From Euryarchaeota archaeon UBA171 (lineage in GTDB: Archaea; Thermoplasmatota; Poseidoniia; Poseidoniales; Thalassarchaeaceae): DNA of 37,137 nucleotides. Under the pieces are notes generated by a model that saw only the letters and a list, made by a program, of their open reading frames with translations, made no database searches and was not told the origin of the DNA. The DNA lies in assembly GCA_002497295.1 (NCBI GenBank), contig DANO01000014.1, positions 1-37,137 of the forward strand, read 5' to 3'. Both the position numbers and the translations under genes were made by a program. Of this stretch, positions 15,725-24,561 are shown piece after piece (the stretch's first letter is position 1; each line of letters starts with the position of its first letter).

Positions 15725-17335
15725 ATGACGAACGGACAGCAGCCCATATTCATCCTCAAGGAAGGAACCACGCGAACTAGCGGAAGAACTGCACAGAGCA
15801 ACAACATAGCAGCTGCGAAGGCAGTTGCTGAGGCAGTGAGGTCAACTTTGGGACCAAAAGGCATGGACAAGATGCTCGTAGATAGTATGGGCGACGTAGT
15901 CATTACCAATGATGGCGCTACTATTCTTAAAGAGATGGATATCGAACATCCTGCTGCCAAGATGATCATAGAGATAGCAAAAACACAAGAGCAGCATTGT
16001 TTCGACGGGACGACCACCGCAGTCGTTCTGGCAGGCGAGCTCCTCAAGAGGTCTGAGGACTTAATTGAGCAGAATGTGCACCCAACTGTAATTTGCGAGG
16101 GTTTCCGGCTAGCAGCAGACAAGGCCATCGATTTGATTGATGACCATGCTATAGAGGTAGATGAAGAGACACTTGCTGAAGTCGCTAAGACTGCACTCAC
16201 TGGGAAGAGTGCTGGAGCGGTCAAGGAATTCCTCTCAGATATATGCGTCAGGGCAGTAATTGCTGTAGCTCAGGAGGATGATGGTGGAGTAATAGTAGAC
16301 CTCGATGACGTCAAGGTCGAAAAGAAACAAGGAGGATCGATCAAAGACAGCTCTCTAGTCGATGGCATAATCTTGGACAAGGAAAGAGTCCATTCGGGAA
16401 TGCCGCGCTCTGTAGAGGGGGCAAAGGTAGCACTGGTCAACTCCGCTATTGAGGTCAAGAAGACCGAAGTCGATGCCAAAATACAGATCACTGATCCAAG
16501 TATGCTTTCTCAATTTTTAGAAGAGGAAGAATCCTACATCAAGGGACTCGTAGACACAATATCCTCTTCAGGTGCGAATGTCTTAATCTGTCAGAAAGGA
16601 ATCGATGATTTGGCGCAGCACCACATGGCAAAAGCAGGAATCTTTGCCATCAGGAGAGCAAAGAAGAGCGATATGGAAGCCCTATCCAAGGCCACTGGCG
16701 GGAGAATCGTAACCACCTTGGACGATTTGTCGTCTGAAGATCTTGGCGATGCAGCGCGCGTGGATGAAAGAAAAATTGGAGACTCGGACATGGTATTCAT
16801 TACAGGATGCGAGCAAGCGAAGGCAGTTTCAGTGCTTCTTCGCGGCGGCACAGAACATGTCGTAGATGAAATCAGGCGAGCCTTCGATGATGCCATAGGG
16901 GTAGTCTCTGTCGCTCACGAGGACGGGCAGGTCCTGACCGGCGGCGGTTCGGTAATGGCTGCAGTAAGCAGGGACCTTCGCTCATACGCTGAAGGTGTCG
17001 GGGGTAGGGAGCAGATGGCTATCGAGGCATTTGCCGGCGCTCTTGAGGTCATTCCCAGAACCCTAGCAGAGAATGCGGGTCTAGACCCCGTCAATACAAT
17101 CATCGCCCTCAGGAAGGCACATTCCGAGGGAAAGAATCGCCATGGAGTCAATGTTTACGACGGGGGTGTCGTAGATATGCAAGCTGGGAAGGTGTATGAA
17201 CCTACAAGAGTCGTTGAGCAGGCCATTCAATCTGCAAGCGAGACTGCGGTAATGATCCTCAGAATCGACGATGTAATCTCCAGTAAAGGGGGATCTCCCG
17301 CCATGGACGGAGACTTCGACGGATTGGATATGTGA
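15725..17335 (+). CDS. thsA: thermosome subunit (group II chaperonin)
   Basis: The 536-residue chaperonin subunit refolds proteins in an ATP-driven double-ring complex. Diagnostic blocks are AVRSTLGPKGMDKMLVD, VVITNDGATILKEMDIEHPAAKM, the ATPase segment FDGTTTAVVLAGELL, the apical QKGIDDLAQHHMAKAGI and the GGGSVMAAVSRDL motif of the C-terminal equatorial domain. It ends in GDFDGLDM rather than the usual GGM-rich tail. ATG 15725 is preferred over the in-frame GTG 15719. It lies alone between the surface protein and the ferredoxin-flavodoxin fusion. Confidence 0.97.
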   Translation: MTNGQQPIFILKEGTTRTSGRTAQSNNIAAAKAVAEAVRSTLGPKGMDKMLVDSMGDVVITNDGATILKEMDIEHPAAKMIIEIAKTQEQHCFDGTTTAVVLAGELLKRSEDLIEQNVHPTVICEGFRLAADKAIDLIDDHAIEVDEETLAEVAKTALTGKSAGAVKEFLSDICVRAVIAVAQEDDGGVIVDLDDVKVEKKQGGSIKDSSLVDGIILDKERVHSGMPRSVEGAKVALVNSAIEVKKTEVDAKIQITDPSMLSQFLEEEESYIKGLVDTISSSGANVLICQKGIDDLAQHHMAKAGIFAIRRAKKSDMEALSKATGGRIVTTLDDLSSEDLGDAARVDERKIGDSDMVFITGCEQAKAVSVLLRGGTEHVVDEIRRAFDDAIGVVSVAHEDGQVLTGGGSVMAAVSRDLRSYAEGVGGREQMAIEAFAGALEVIPRTLAENAGLDPVNTIIALRKAHSEGKNRHGVNVYDGGVVDMQAGKVYEPTRVVEQAIQSASETAVMILRIDDVISSKGGSPAMDGDFDGLDM

Positions 17336-17400
17336 AGCACTGTAAATCCACATGTTCAATAATCGCTTATTTTTGGGAGATGACATAGGGGGCGCTAATC

Positions 17401-19374
17401 TTGACTATCTTCAGTGTGTACATCGAAGAAGGCTGCATAACTTGTGACGCTTGTGAAGAAGCAGCACCCGAAGTATTCGAGGTCACTGACGATACCTGTT
17501 TCATCAAATCCGATGTTAGATTAGACGGAGGCTTCGACAGGAACGATTCCAAATCAGCCTTGAAAAAAGAGGCGATTCAAACTCTTTCCGACGACATTTT
17601 CGATGCGGCAGATGGCTGTCCAGTCGATGTCATCATAGTGGTGGAGGCTCAAGCTGACAAAGAGGAAAAAGAGGTAGAGGCCCCTGTTATAGAAGTAGAA
17701 GCGGCGGTAGACGTCGGGATCGCAGAGGAACCTCTTGTTGTAGAAGGATTGGACGCCTTCCTCTCAACTGGAGACAGGACACTGAATATCTTCTTCGGTT
17801 CACAGTCAGGTAACTCTGAAGAGTTTGCTGCTAAGTTAGCAAAGAATGCAGCTCAGTATGGCATGGAGGGAGTGGTCCACGATATGGATGGCTTTGACAT
17901 CAATTCGATGGCCTCGATGAAACGCGTCGCAATTGTTTGTTCCACATGGGGCGAGGGCGAGATGCCAGACAATGCCGAGGCTCTTTGGCAAGCTGCAGCT
18001 TCAGAGAGCGCACCTAGGATGGATGGAATGTCCTTCACAGTTCTAGCACTAGGCGACACTTCCTACGAACTATTCTGCCAGTCCGGTAAAGACTGGGACA
18101 AAAGATTGGAAGAGTTGGGTGCGAATAGAGTGGTGAACCGAGTCGATTGTGATGTCGATTACGAGGCTCCAGCGTCACTTTGGGCAGAAGAAGCACTCAC
18201 CATGCTTTCGGCAACTGACGATTCAGGGAATCTCCACGAAGAACTCATCCATGCAATTCGCGATTTAGTGAGTGGCGGTGTTTCCGCTGTGGATGGAGAG
18301 GATGGATTCACACTCCCCGATCTCTCCACAGAGGAAGTAGAGGTCCAACTCAGTGTTTTCAGGTATGATCCACATGAGAGAACAAGTGGAACTGACACGT
18401 GGCTTTGCTCTCTAAATGGGCAAACCACCCTTCTGGACGTTCTTCGATCAATCCAAAGAACTCATGACGGAAGTCTGTGCTTTACGGACGGCTCCCCCCA
18501 TGATCCTTGTACGGCATTACTGGTCAATGGCCGCGTGACATTGCCAGGATCTACAAGGATAGATCGTCTTTCCAATGGGAGGCCAGGTCCGGTGATGTTG
18601 ACCATAGAGCCACTTCCTGGATATGATGTACTGAGAGACTTGTGCGTTGATTTCGACGGATTACTAAAGAAGCGAGAAACCGCTTCGCTCTGGCACGTTT
18701 CGAGAACTAGGGAGGCAGTAAAGTCGGAGCAAGGGATAGCCATCGGGTTGATGGAGCCCTTCAAGGCAGCTGAATTGCACTCAATGGCCAATCATCCCGG
18801 CCCTCAAGTCATACACTCATGTTCCGATGCTGTAGCTTACGCCGATTCGTATCTCGGCCCCTCGGTGTGCCTAGATTTGTGGGTTAGAAGATGCGATCCA
18901 CGTACATCTGATAAGAGGATAAGTGCGATTGATGCCATCTTAGCAGGCGCGGATACAATTTTGGCTGAGACGGACATGGCGCCATTCGGAAGGCAACCTC
19001 TAGCCGGCCGCGATATACAAGCAGCCCTGTCGAGCGCGAGGACACGTGCTTTGGAGGTCAATGGTTTCAATGGGCGTCATGGAAAACACGTCTGGTGGTA
19101 TGCATGGACTTTGAAGAGCAGCGGTAAAGTAAACGACACGGTACTCTATCGCCAAGTACTCGGCCCACTCGGGCTTCTCTCTAACCTCTCATCCGGCGTC
19201 ACTGCGAGAATGGTCACCGGATTCACAAGAACCGGTGGAAAGATGGTAAACGATATCCTGGCATTGGTCGCACCTCCCGCAGGATTAGGGAAGATGCCGA
19301 GGCAATTCAACAAGAGAGTCGACAAGCACCACGAGGTCGTATCAATTTTCAATAGCCTAGATCGAAGATTCTGA
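17401..19374 (+). CDS. ferredoxin-flavodoxin-SdhB-like fusion with a de-clustered SdhB domain
   Basis: The 657-residue protein has three parts. Residues 1-80 form a single-cluster ferredoxin (C12xxC15xxC18 and C73-P). An acidic, valine-rich linker (80-120) leads to an FMN-binding flavodoxin domain of the CysJ type (126-270: GSQSGNSEEFA, STWGEGEMPDN, ALGDTSYELFCQSGKDWD). Residues 311-560 follow the SdhB/TfrB layout: VQLSVFRYDP, LDVLRSI, LLVNGR, TIEPLPGYDVLRDLCVD and YLGPSVCLDLW...CDPRTSDKR. There, however, nearly all Fe-S cysteines are gone: LCFTDGSPHDPCT replaces the 2Fe-2S loop, and no CxxCxxC remains. It lacks an NAD(P)H domain. The start is TTG 17401; GTG 17416 is an alternative. It forms an operon with the HdrB-like gene 11 bp downstream. 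Confidence 0.8.
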   Translation: MTIFSVYIEEGCITCDACEEAAPEVFEVTDDTCFIKSDVRLDGGFDRNDSKSALKKEAIQTLSDDIFDAADGCPVDVIIVVEAQADKEEKEVEAPVIEVEAAVDVGIAEEPLVVEGLDAFLSTGDRTLNIFFGSQSGNSEEFAAKLAKNAAQYGMEGVVHDMDGFDINSMASMKRVAIVCSTWGEGEMPDNAEALWQAAASESAPRMDGMSFTVLALGDTSYELFCQSGKDWDKRLEELGANRVVNRVDCDVDYEAPASLWAEEALTMLSATDDSGNLHEELIHAIRDLVSGGVSAVDGEDGFTLPDLSTEEVEVQLSVFRYDPHERTSGTDTWLCSLNGQTTLLDVLRSIQRTHDGSLCFTDGSPHDPCTALLVNGRVTLPGSTRIDRLSNGRPGPVMLTIEPLPGYDVLRDLCVDFDGLLKKRETASLWHVSRTREAVKSEQGIAIGLMEPFKAAELHSMANHPGPQVIHSCSDAVAYADSYLGPSVCLDLWVRRCDPRTSDKRISAIDAILAGADTILAETDMAPFGRQPLAGRDIQAALSSARTRALEVNGFNGRHGKHVWWYAWTLKSSGKVNDTVLYRQVLGPLGLLSNLSSGVTARMVTGFTRTGGKMVNDILALVAPPAGLGKMPRQFNKRVDKHHEVVSIFNSLDRRF

Positions 19375-19385
19375 GGTCACCGAAT

Positions 19386-20246
19386 ATGCCAATCCAATTT
19401 GCATATCATCCTGGGAATGTGGCTCACAGCAGTGCTCCTGAAGTTGATGAGACTATGCGCGCAGCTTGCCGATCTCTCGGCATCGGACTCGTCGATTTAC
19501 CTGGTGCAACCAGTTGTGGGGCAGGGATACTCGGACAGGTAAATCGCCCCCTCCAGGCAACTCTGAATGCCCGGACAATGTCGATGGCAGAAGACCTGGG
19601 GCTGGATATAATCACCCCCTGTGCTACTACTGCTGCAACGCTCTATGAAGATCTGAATATGTTAAAATCTGATTTGAACATGATGAGCACTGTTAACACC
19701 ACTCTTGAAAAGACAACAGGGAGAACGCTAGAGGGCACTGTTCGGATACGACACCTGCTCCAAGTTCTCGTTGAAGATATTGGATTGGAGACATTCTCAA
19801 AGAAAGTCAAGAATCCGATCCGCTCTAAATTGGCCCCGTACTACGGGCCAAATCTTCAGCAGGATGGACTGATAGGCGGAGATGATGTTTTTGACCCATG
19901 GTATCTAGAATCAATCATAGAATCTTCCGGAGGCATTCCCGTAAGGTATCCCTCTCGAACCTCGTCAGCAGGTACTCCCGGATTGTTCTCAGAAGAGCAG
20001 ACTGTGTTACGCCAATCAGCCACAATACTTTCAGAGGCCAAGGCCGGTGGCGCTAAGATGCTTATCAGCGCCTGCACCCTATCCCACGGAGTTCTCGATA
20101 TCTACCAGGGCAAGGCCTCTAGATCAACAGGATTGAATACAAATTTGCCTGTAGTGCATCTTTCCGAGTACGTTGCATTCGTCACCGGAAATTTCCCAAA
20201 AAGACTTGCGATGCTGAAAACCAGACTCGCCGTAATCGGCGATTGA
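19386..20246 (+). CDS. HdrB/SdhE-like protein with most CCG-domain cysteines lost
   Basis: The 286-residue protein aligns end to end with heterodisulfide reductase subunit B (about 290 residues): FAYHPG, LGIGLVDLPGATSCGAG, AEDLGLDIITPCATT, VRIRHLLQVLVEDIG, PYYGP, FDPWYLESIIESSGG, YPSRTSSAG and GAKMLISACTLSH. HdrB normally holds noncubane [4Fe-4S] clusters through two CX(n)CCX(n)CxxC motifs. Here motif 1 keeps only C44 and C79 (N11, S43 and T82 replace the others). Motif 2 keeps only C230 (P155, S193, S194 and S233 replace the others). Noncubane clusters are therefore unlikely. The gene follows the SdhB-like fusion by 11 bp. It is convergent with the helicase gene. Confidence 0.82.
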   Translation: MPIQFAYHPGNVAHSSAPEVDETMRAACRSLGIGLVDLPGATSCGAGILGQVNRPLQATLNARTMSMAEDLGLDIITPCATTAATLYEDLNMLKSDLNMMSTVNTTLEKTTGRTLEGTVRIRHLLQVLVEDIGLETFSKKVKNPIRSKLAPYYGPNLQQDGLIGGDDVFDPWYLESIIESSGGIPVRYPSRTSSAGTPGLFSEEQTVLRQSATILSEAKAGGAKMLISACTLSHGVLDIYQGKASRSTGLNTNLPVVHLSEYVAFVTGNFPKRLAMLKTRLAVIGD

Positions 20247-20259
20247 ATCTGTATCAAGA

Positions 20260-22008
20260 TCATGATCTCTTGAAGTCTTCAAGGCCGAATTGCCCCCTAG
20301 GTCGAAATGATGAAGGATCCGATAAAGACGGACCCTCTTCTTCTATGTCACCAATAACTGTGGAAGGCCCCCTCTCTTCTGATAGATTCGCAGCATGCCT
20401 GCTTCTTTCTTCCGAAATGAAGAGCTCAGCATTCATGAGATCAACACCCAGTTCCACGGTGAAAGAATCGAGTAGGCTGTAATCTATGGGGCCACTAGTA
20501 AGCCCCCTTCTGACTGAGTGAATAGACCTCTTCATGGCCAGTTCCCGACGCAGTGAGGCCGAAACCGCGCCCTCATCCCTCGTCCCCTCCGCTATTAGGA
20601 CGACAACGTCACCCTGTTTCCTTCTTCCAGTTCGCCCTCTTCTCTGAATAGTCCGGGTTTCACTTCCGACCGGTTCGTAGAAGATTACAAGATCTGCAGA
20701 TGGTATGTCTAGCCCCTCCTCACCCACGGAAGTAGCGACTAGTATGTTGTAACGCCCTTCTCTGAATGAATTGATGGTCTCGATTTGCTCTCCTGAACTT
20801 AGTCCACTTCCCCCTCTATTCGCCTGTCCGACGAATCTTACGGGATTCGCCCCGCTCATGTCGGAAAGGGCCTGATGTATTGCTGTGACCGTATCTCGAT
20901 ATGTAGCGAATATGATTATCTTTCCACTCCTGTTTCTACGTAGGCGTTCAGCCACGAGTCTTCTGACAGAGCCTATCTTGGAGTGGACTTCCCGCATATC
21001 ATCAAGCTTTTCGATTAATGACCTAATCCTTCGATCTTTGAGCAAATCCCTACTGGACTTCTTCTTTGAATCCGAGTCCATGGATTTTCTTCTTAGGAAC
21101 TCTCGTGCAGCAGCAACCCCCTGGGCTAGAAGATGATTAATCAGATGATTCAGAGTCATGGCCAGAGCGATCCGAGAAACAGAAGCATATCCTGTCCCAT
21201 CACCTCTTCTTATTGCAGTTTGAGCACGTTCCATGGCACTTGACAGGCCAGCATAGCCAATTGCCCCATCATGCACATACCTCCCCAGTCGCCGCTCCAC
21301 GTCCACTATGCTTCGCTGCCATCCACGTATCGGGGCGGCCAATTCAAGCAATTCGTTAGGAACGTCAACGCGAATTTCAACAATATCCAAGTCAGAGAGA
21401 TATTCCTTCATCATCGGATCGTCAGACGATCTCAGATGTATCCTATCTATCGAAAGCCTATTGCATATTGAGCGAATATGCTCTCTAGAAAATCCGGGGC
21501 TAGCAGTCATTGCAAGAATTCTCTCCCCGCCATTCTCCATGTGAAGGTCTGCAGATAGCGCCATCGCATGATTGCCAACAGCATGGTGAGCCTCATCGAT
21601 AATCAAGAGGCTAACGTCCGAGGGCAAAATCAATCCGGACAAAACATCATTTCTGTAAATCTGGGGGGTAGTCACTACTATTCTGGAGGCCTTCCATAGC
21701 TGTTCTCTCTTTCTAGGAGGCGTGGAACCCGTTATGGAAATCGATTCAAAATCAGAAACCAACCATTCTGAGACAGTCCTTTGATGTTGATCGACTAATC
21801 CTACTGTGGGTGCTATAATCACTATAGCACCTTTGTCCCTATGGAGAGTTTCAGCCATCGCCATGACTGCAACTGCCGTCTTTCCGCCTGCAGTCGGATA
21901 TACCAAAAGAGTCGATGACTGCAAGGATTCAGCAACTCCTTCTAGCTGATACGCGCGGGCTTCAAGAAACCCTTTTCTCAAATTCGGATGAGCCACTCTG
22001 GGACACAT
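20260..22008 (-). CDS. Hef/FANCM-type superfamily 2 helicase (no nuclease domain)
   Basis: The 582-residue DNA helicase shows Walker A PTAGGKT (38-44), APTVGLVDQH (66-75), DEAH (138-141), MTASPG (167-172), and C-terminal motifs FATYRDT (367-373), the FVGQANRGGSGLSSGEQ stretch typical of Hef, ATSVGEEGLDIP (425-436) and QRRGRTGR (455-462). An insert at about 215-345 fits the Hef family's third helical domain. Euryarchaeal Hef usually ends in an ERCC4 nuclease and HhH region; here the protein stops shortly after the helicase core, like the helicase half of Hef or FANCM. It is expected to remodel forked DNA. It is divergent from the ribosomal operon and convergent with the HdrB-like gene. Confidence 0.88.
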   Translation of the reverse strand: MCPRVAHPNLRKGFLEARAYQLEGVAESLQSSTLLVYPTAGGKTAVAVMAMAETLHRDKGAIVIIAPTVGLVDQHQRTVSEWLVSDFESISITGSTPPRKREQLWKASRIVVTTPQIYRNDVLSGLILPSDVSLLIIDEAHHAVGNHAMALSADLHMENGGERILAMTASPGFSREHIRSICNRLSIDRIHLRSSDDPMMKEYLSDLDIVEIRVDVPNELLELAAPIRGWQRSIVDVERRLGRYVHDGAIGYAGLSSAMERAQTAIRRGDGTGYASVSRIALAMTLNHLINHLLAQGVAAAREFLRRKSMDSDSKKKSSRDLLKDRRIRSLIEKLDDMREVHSKIGSVRRLVAERLRRNRSGKIIIFATYRDTVTAIHQALSDMSGANPVRFVGQANRGGSGLSSGEQIETINSFREGRYNILVATSVGEEGLDIPSADLVIFYEPVGSETRTIQRRGRTGRRKQGDVVVLIAEGTRDEGAVSASLRRELAMKRSIHSVRRGLTSGPIDYSLLDSFTVELGVDLMNAELFISEERSRHAANLSEERGPSTVIGDIEEEGPSLSDPSSFRPRGQFGLEDFKRS

Positions 22009-22293
22009 ATTCGTAAGTCCTTTGAATCCACGGTTCTAAAGCATTCCAATCGAGTGATGTCTAGCCTGATTGATATCGGTGCCGTCCGATTCTTTCATAA
22101 ATGGAAGGCAGGTCGCAAGCCCGCTCGTAACGAGGAGTACCAGACACCACGGGGCTCTGTGAACGCATCCCAAGGCCGTCGAACCCCACTCGGGGTCGTA
22201 TGCCGGTGTCACGGTCCTCTCCGTTCGTTACGGGTCCGGTGTAGGCCGTTTAGGCGGTTCTGCGGCGGTTATGAAAAAAAAGGAGACCTGAAT
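22009..22293 (+). promoter_or_regulatory. promoter and structured leader of the r-protein operon
   Basis: No gene is supported here. A TATA-like CATAAAT at about 22096-22102 would start transcription near 22125, leaving a leader of about 170 nt. That leader contains the hairpin CTCG-TAA-CGAG (about 22126-22136), the hairpin ACCCC-ACTC-GGGGT (22183-22196), and a 6-bp helix GACACC (22143-22148)/GGTGTC (22205-22210) that encloses the second hairpin. The block GAACCCCACTCGGGGTCGT (22181-22199) recurs in the rRNA leader at 36733-36749. A strong Shine-Dalgarno AAGGAG (22280-22285) precedes L3. It could be an autoregulatory target for a ribosomal protein. Confidence 0.5.
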
Positions 22294-23370
22294 ATGGCCG
22301 ACAAGCACCGACCACGACGTGGCAGCATGGGCTTTAGCCCGCGCAAGCGAGCCAATCGTCCATATGGAACCATTACGGCATGGCCCGATGTTTCTGCAGA
22401 CAGTATCCGCGTCCAAGGTTTTGCTGGTTGGAAAGCCGGTATGACGCACGTTCTAGTTCAGAATACGAATCCAACATCAACCAGCGCCGGCCAAGAAGTA
22501 AGAAGAGCGGTCACTGTAGTCGAAACCCCTCCGATGAAGGTCCTCGGCGTACGCGGATACGTGATGGATCCATACGGCCTGCGAACTGCTGGAGAGGTTT
22601 GGTGCGAACCAGATGACCTTCCAAACGGAATCACCCCAAGACTGGCCAATGCGACTCGAGGGGAGAGAGATGCTTCCGAGGGCCGGAAGCCAGCCAAGCG
22701 AGCTGGCAGAATACCAAAGAGAACTGCTGGATTCAATCAGGCAGCCTATGACGCACTCCTTGCGAGCGAACTCATCGAAGTTCGAATAATCGCTGCAACT
22801 CAGCCACAGCTGGTCAGCGGCACTTCGAGTAAGACGGCCGAGATTATGGAGCTCAATCTTACTGGGGGAACAACCTCCGAGAAATTAGATTGGGCCCGTG
22901 AAAGATTGGGGTCCGATATAACGATCGATGACGTCTGGGCGGATGGTCAGGAGATAGATGTCATAGGCATCACAAAGGGCAAGGGATTCCAAGGATCAGT
23001 CAAGCGATGGGGCGTAAAGCTACTCAGCCACAAGAACAGCAAGAGACGACGTCAGGCAGGTAATCTTGGTGACTTCGGAACGGGCTATGTGCGTTCAACA
23101 GTTCCTCAGGCTGGCCAAGTCGGGTATCACCAAAGAACAGAACTGAATAAGCGTCTGTTGAGGATATCCGACCCCGAGAATAATGAGATAACCCCTGCAG
23201 GAGGCTTCCTAAATTACGGGGAGGTCCGAAACTCGTATGTCCTCGTCCAGGGGAGTCTACCTGGCCCAGCAAAGCGTCTTCTTCGTCTCCGAGATCCCAT
23301 CCGTCCGAGGAAAAATACCCATCCTGTGAGTCTGGCCTATGTGAGTACGGCATCGAAGCAGGGAGTGTGA
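22294..23370 (+). CDS. rpl3: 50S ribosomal protein L3
   Basis: The 358-residue protein begins MADKHRPRRGSMGFSPRKRA, the archaeal/eukaryotic L3 start, and has the GFAGWKAGMTHV block and the conserved core DVIGITKGKGFQGSVKRWGVK and NLGDFGTGYVRSTVPQAGQ. ATG 22294 is chosen because a strong AAGGAGACC lies just upstream and the N-terminus matches the family. The frame is open for 102 codons further upstream, but that part is leader sequence. First gene of the operon. Confidence 0.98.
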   Translation: MADKHRPRRGSMGFSPRKRANRPYGTITAWPDVSADSIRVQGFAGWKAGMTHVLVQNTNPTSTSAGQEVRRAVTVVETPPMKVLGVRGYVMDPYGLRTAGEVWCEPDDLPNGITPRLANATRGERDASEGRKPAKRAGRIPKRTAGFNQAAYDALLASELIEVRIIAATQPQLVSGTSSKTAEIMELNLTGGTTSEKLDWARERLGSDITIDDVWADGQEIDVIGITKGKGFQGSVKRWGVKLLSHKNSKRRRQAGNLGDFGTGYVRSTVPQAGQVGYHQRTELNKRLLRISDPENNEITPAGGFLNYGEVRNSYVLVQGSLPGPAKRLLRLRDPIRPRKNTHPVSLAYVSTASKQGV

Positions 23371-23374
23371 TTGA

Positions 23375-24253
23375 ATGAAGGCAACCACATATTCTCTAAA
23401 TAATGAAATCTCACAGATAGAGGTCGATGCAGGTCTTCTTTCAGAGACATATGAAGTTTCAACAGAGAACGGATCGAAAGTCGAACTACCCGAATCATTC
23501 TCATCTGATATCCGTGAAGACATGGTGAAGGATGCAGTCCACTCATCAAGAGCAAATAGGCGCCAGCCCTATGGGCACAGAACACACGACGGAAAGAAGG
23601 CCCCTCAGGCTGGAATGAAGCATTCCGTTGAATGGTGGGGCAAGGGTCGAGGCGTATCCAGAATCATGAGAAAGACGGGCCAGAGAACAGCGGCTCAAAA
23701 CCCCCACACGAGAGGGGGGAGAAGAGCCCACGGACCTCTTGTTGAGAAAGACTGGAGTATGAAATTCAACACTAAGCAGAAAAGAATCGCTAGAGACTCA
23801 GCTATCGCAGCAACCTGTAATGCCGAGATCGTCGCATCAAGGGGTCATCGATTCGATGAATCTCTCAGATTCCCGATAATAATTGACAAGTATACCGAAG
23901 TCAAAGATGGCCAATCTGATGCCCACGATCCCGAGTCAATCCCCCTTGCACACGCGACAAGAAAATTTGTTGCTATGATGCAAGGGCTAGGCCTGGGTGA
24001 CGATCTCGACAGAGCCAAGAACGGCCGCTCAGTACGAGCTGGCAAGGGCAAGATGAGAGGTCGAAGAAGAAGGACTCCAAAATCAGTCCTTCTGGTAGTA
24101 TCGCAGACTGGAGGACTCTCCAAGGCGGCTCGAAACGTACCAGGGGTCGATGTTGTCGCCGCAAGAGATCTGTGCGCAGAAGATCTTGCGCCGGGTGGAG
24201 ACATCGGGCGTCTAACAGTTTGGACCAAGAAGGCAATAGAGGAGATGAGGTGA
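23375..24253 (+). CDS. rpl4: 50S ribosomal protein L4
   Basis: The 292-residue protein has the archaeal L4 pattern VHSSRANRRQPYGHRTHDG, a GRGVSRIMR region and the arginine-rich loop GGRRAHGPLVEKDW. The C-terminal half carries SVLLVVSQTGGLSKAARNVPGVDV. It starts 4 bp after the L3 stop. L4 lines the exit tunnel with its basic loop. Confidence 0.98.
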   Translation: MKATTYSLNNEISQIEVDAGLLSETYEVSTENGSKVELPESFSSDIREDMVKDAVHSSRANRRQPYGHRTHDGKKAPQAGMKHSVEWWGKGRGVSRIMRKTGQRTAAQNPHTRGGRRAHGPLVEKDWSMKFNTKQKRIARDSAIAATCNAEIVASRGHRFDESLRFPIIIDKYTEVKDGQSDAHDPESIPLAHATRKFVAMMQGLGLGDDLDRAKNGRSVRAGKGKMRGRRRRTPKSVLLVVSQTGGLSKAARNVPGVDVVAARDLCAEDLAPGGDIGRLTVWTKKAIEEMR

Positions 24254-24258
24254 ATACG

Positions 24259-24549
24259 ATGGTCGACCCTTATGCAGTAATACAAATGCCTTGGATCACA
24301 GAGAAGACCCTTGAAGCTAGGAGAATTGCCGACGGCGACGATCGACGTCAGCAGAATAACAACAGACTTGAGTTCATAGTAAGACGCGAGTCAACAAAGC
24401 CACAGATCAAGGAAGCCGTCGAGACTCTCCTCGATGTAAAGGTCTCAAAAGTCAATACACGCATCACAAGAACAGGCAAACACGCCAGCGTCCGTCTTGC
24501 AGATGGTTACGATGCAGAAGAAGCTGCATTGAAACTAGGAGCATTCTGA
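24259..24549 (+). CDS. rpl23: 50S ribosomal protein L23
   Basis: The true N-terminus is MVDPYAVIQMPWITEKTLEAR; the ORF is open 29 codons further upstream, inside L4. The 96-residue protein has the conserved FIVRRESTKPQIKEAVETLLDVKVSKVNT block. GATGAGGTGAATACG upstream combines the L4 stop codon with the Shine-Dalgarno. L23 lies at the tunnel exit where SRP docks. Confidence 0.97.
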   Translation: MVDPYAVIQMPWITEKTLEARRIADGDDRRQQNNNRLEFIVRRESTKPQIKEAVETLLDVKVSKVNTRITRTGKHASVRLADGYDAEEAALKLGAF

Positions 24550-24561
24550 GGAGGTATATTC

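Noticed and set aside
21988..22293. 102-codon in-frame N-terminal extension of L3
   Set aside because: It overlaps the helicase start, has no similarity to L3, and contains hairpins and the strong Shine-Dalgarno that fits ATG 22294.
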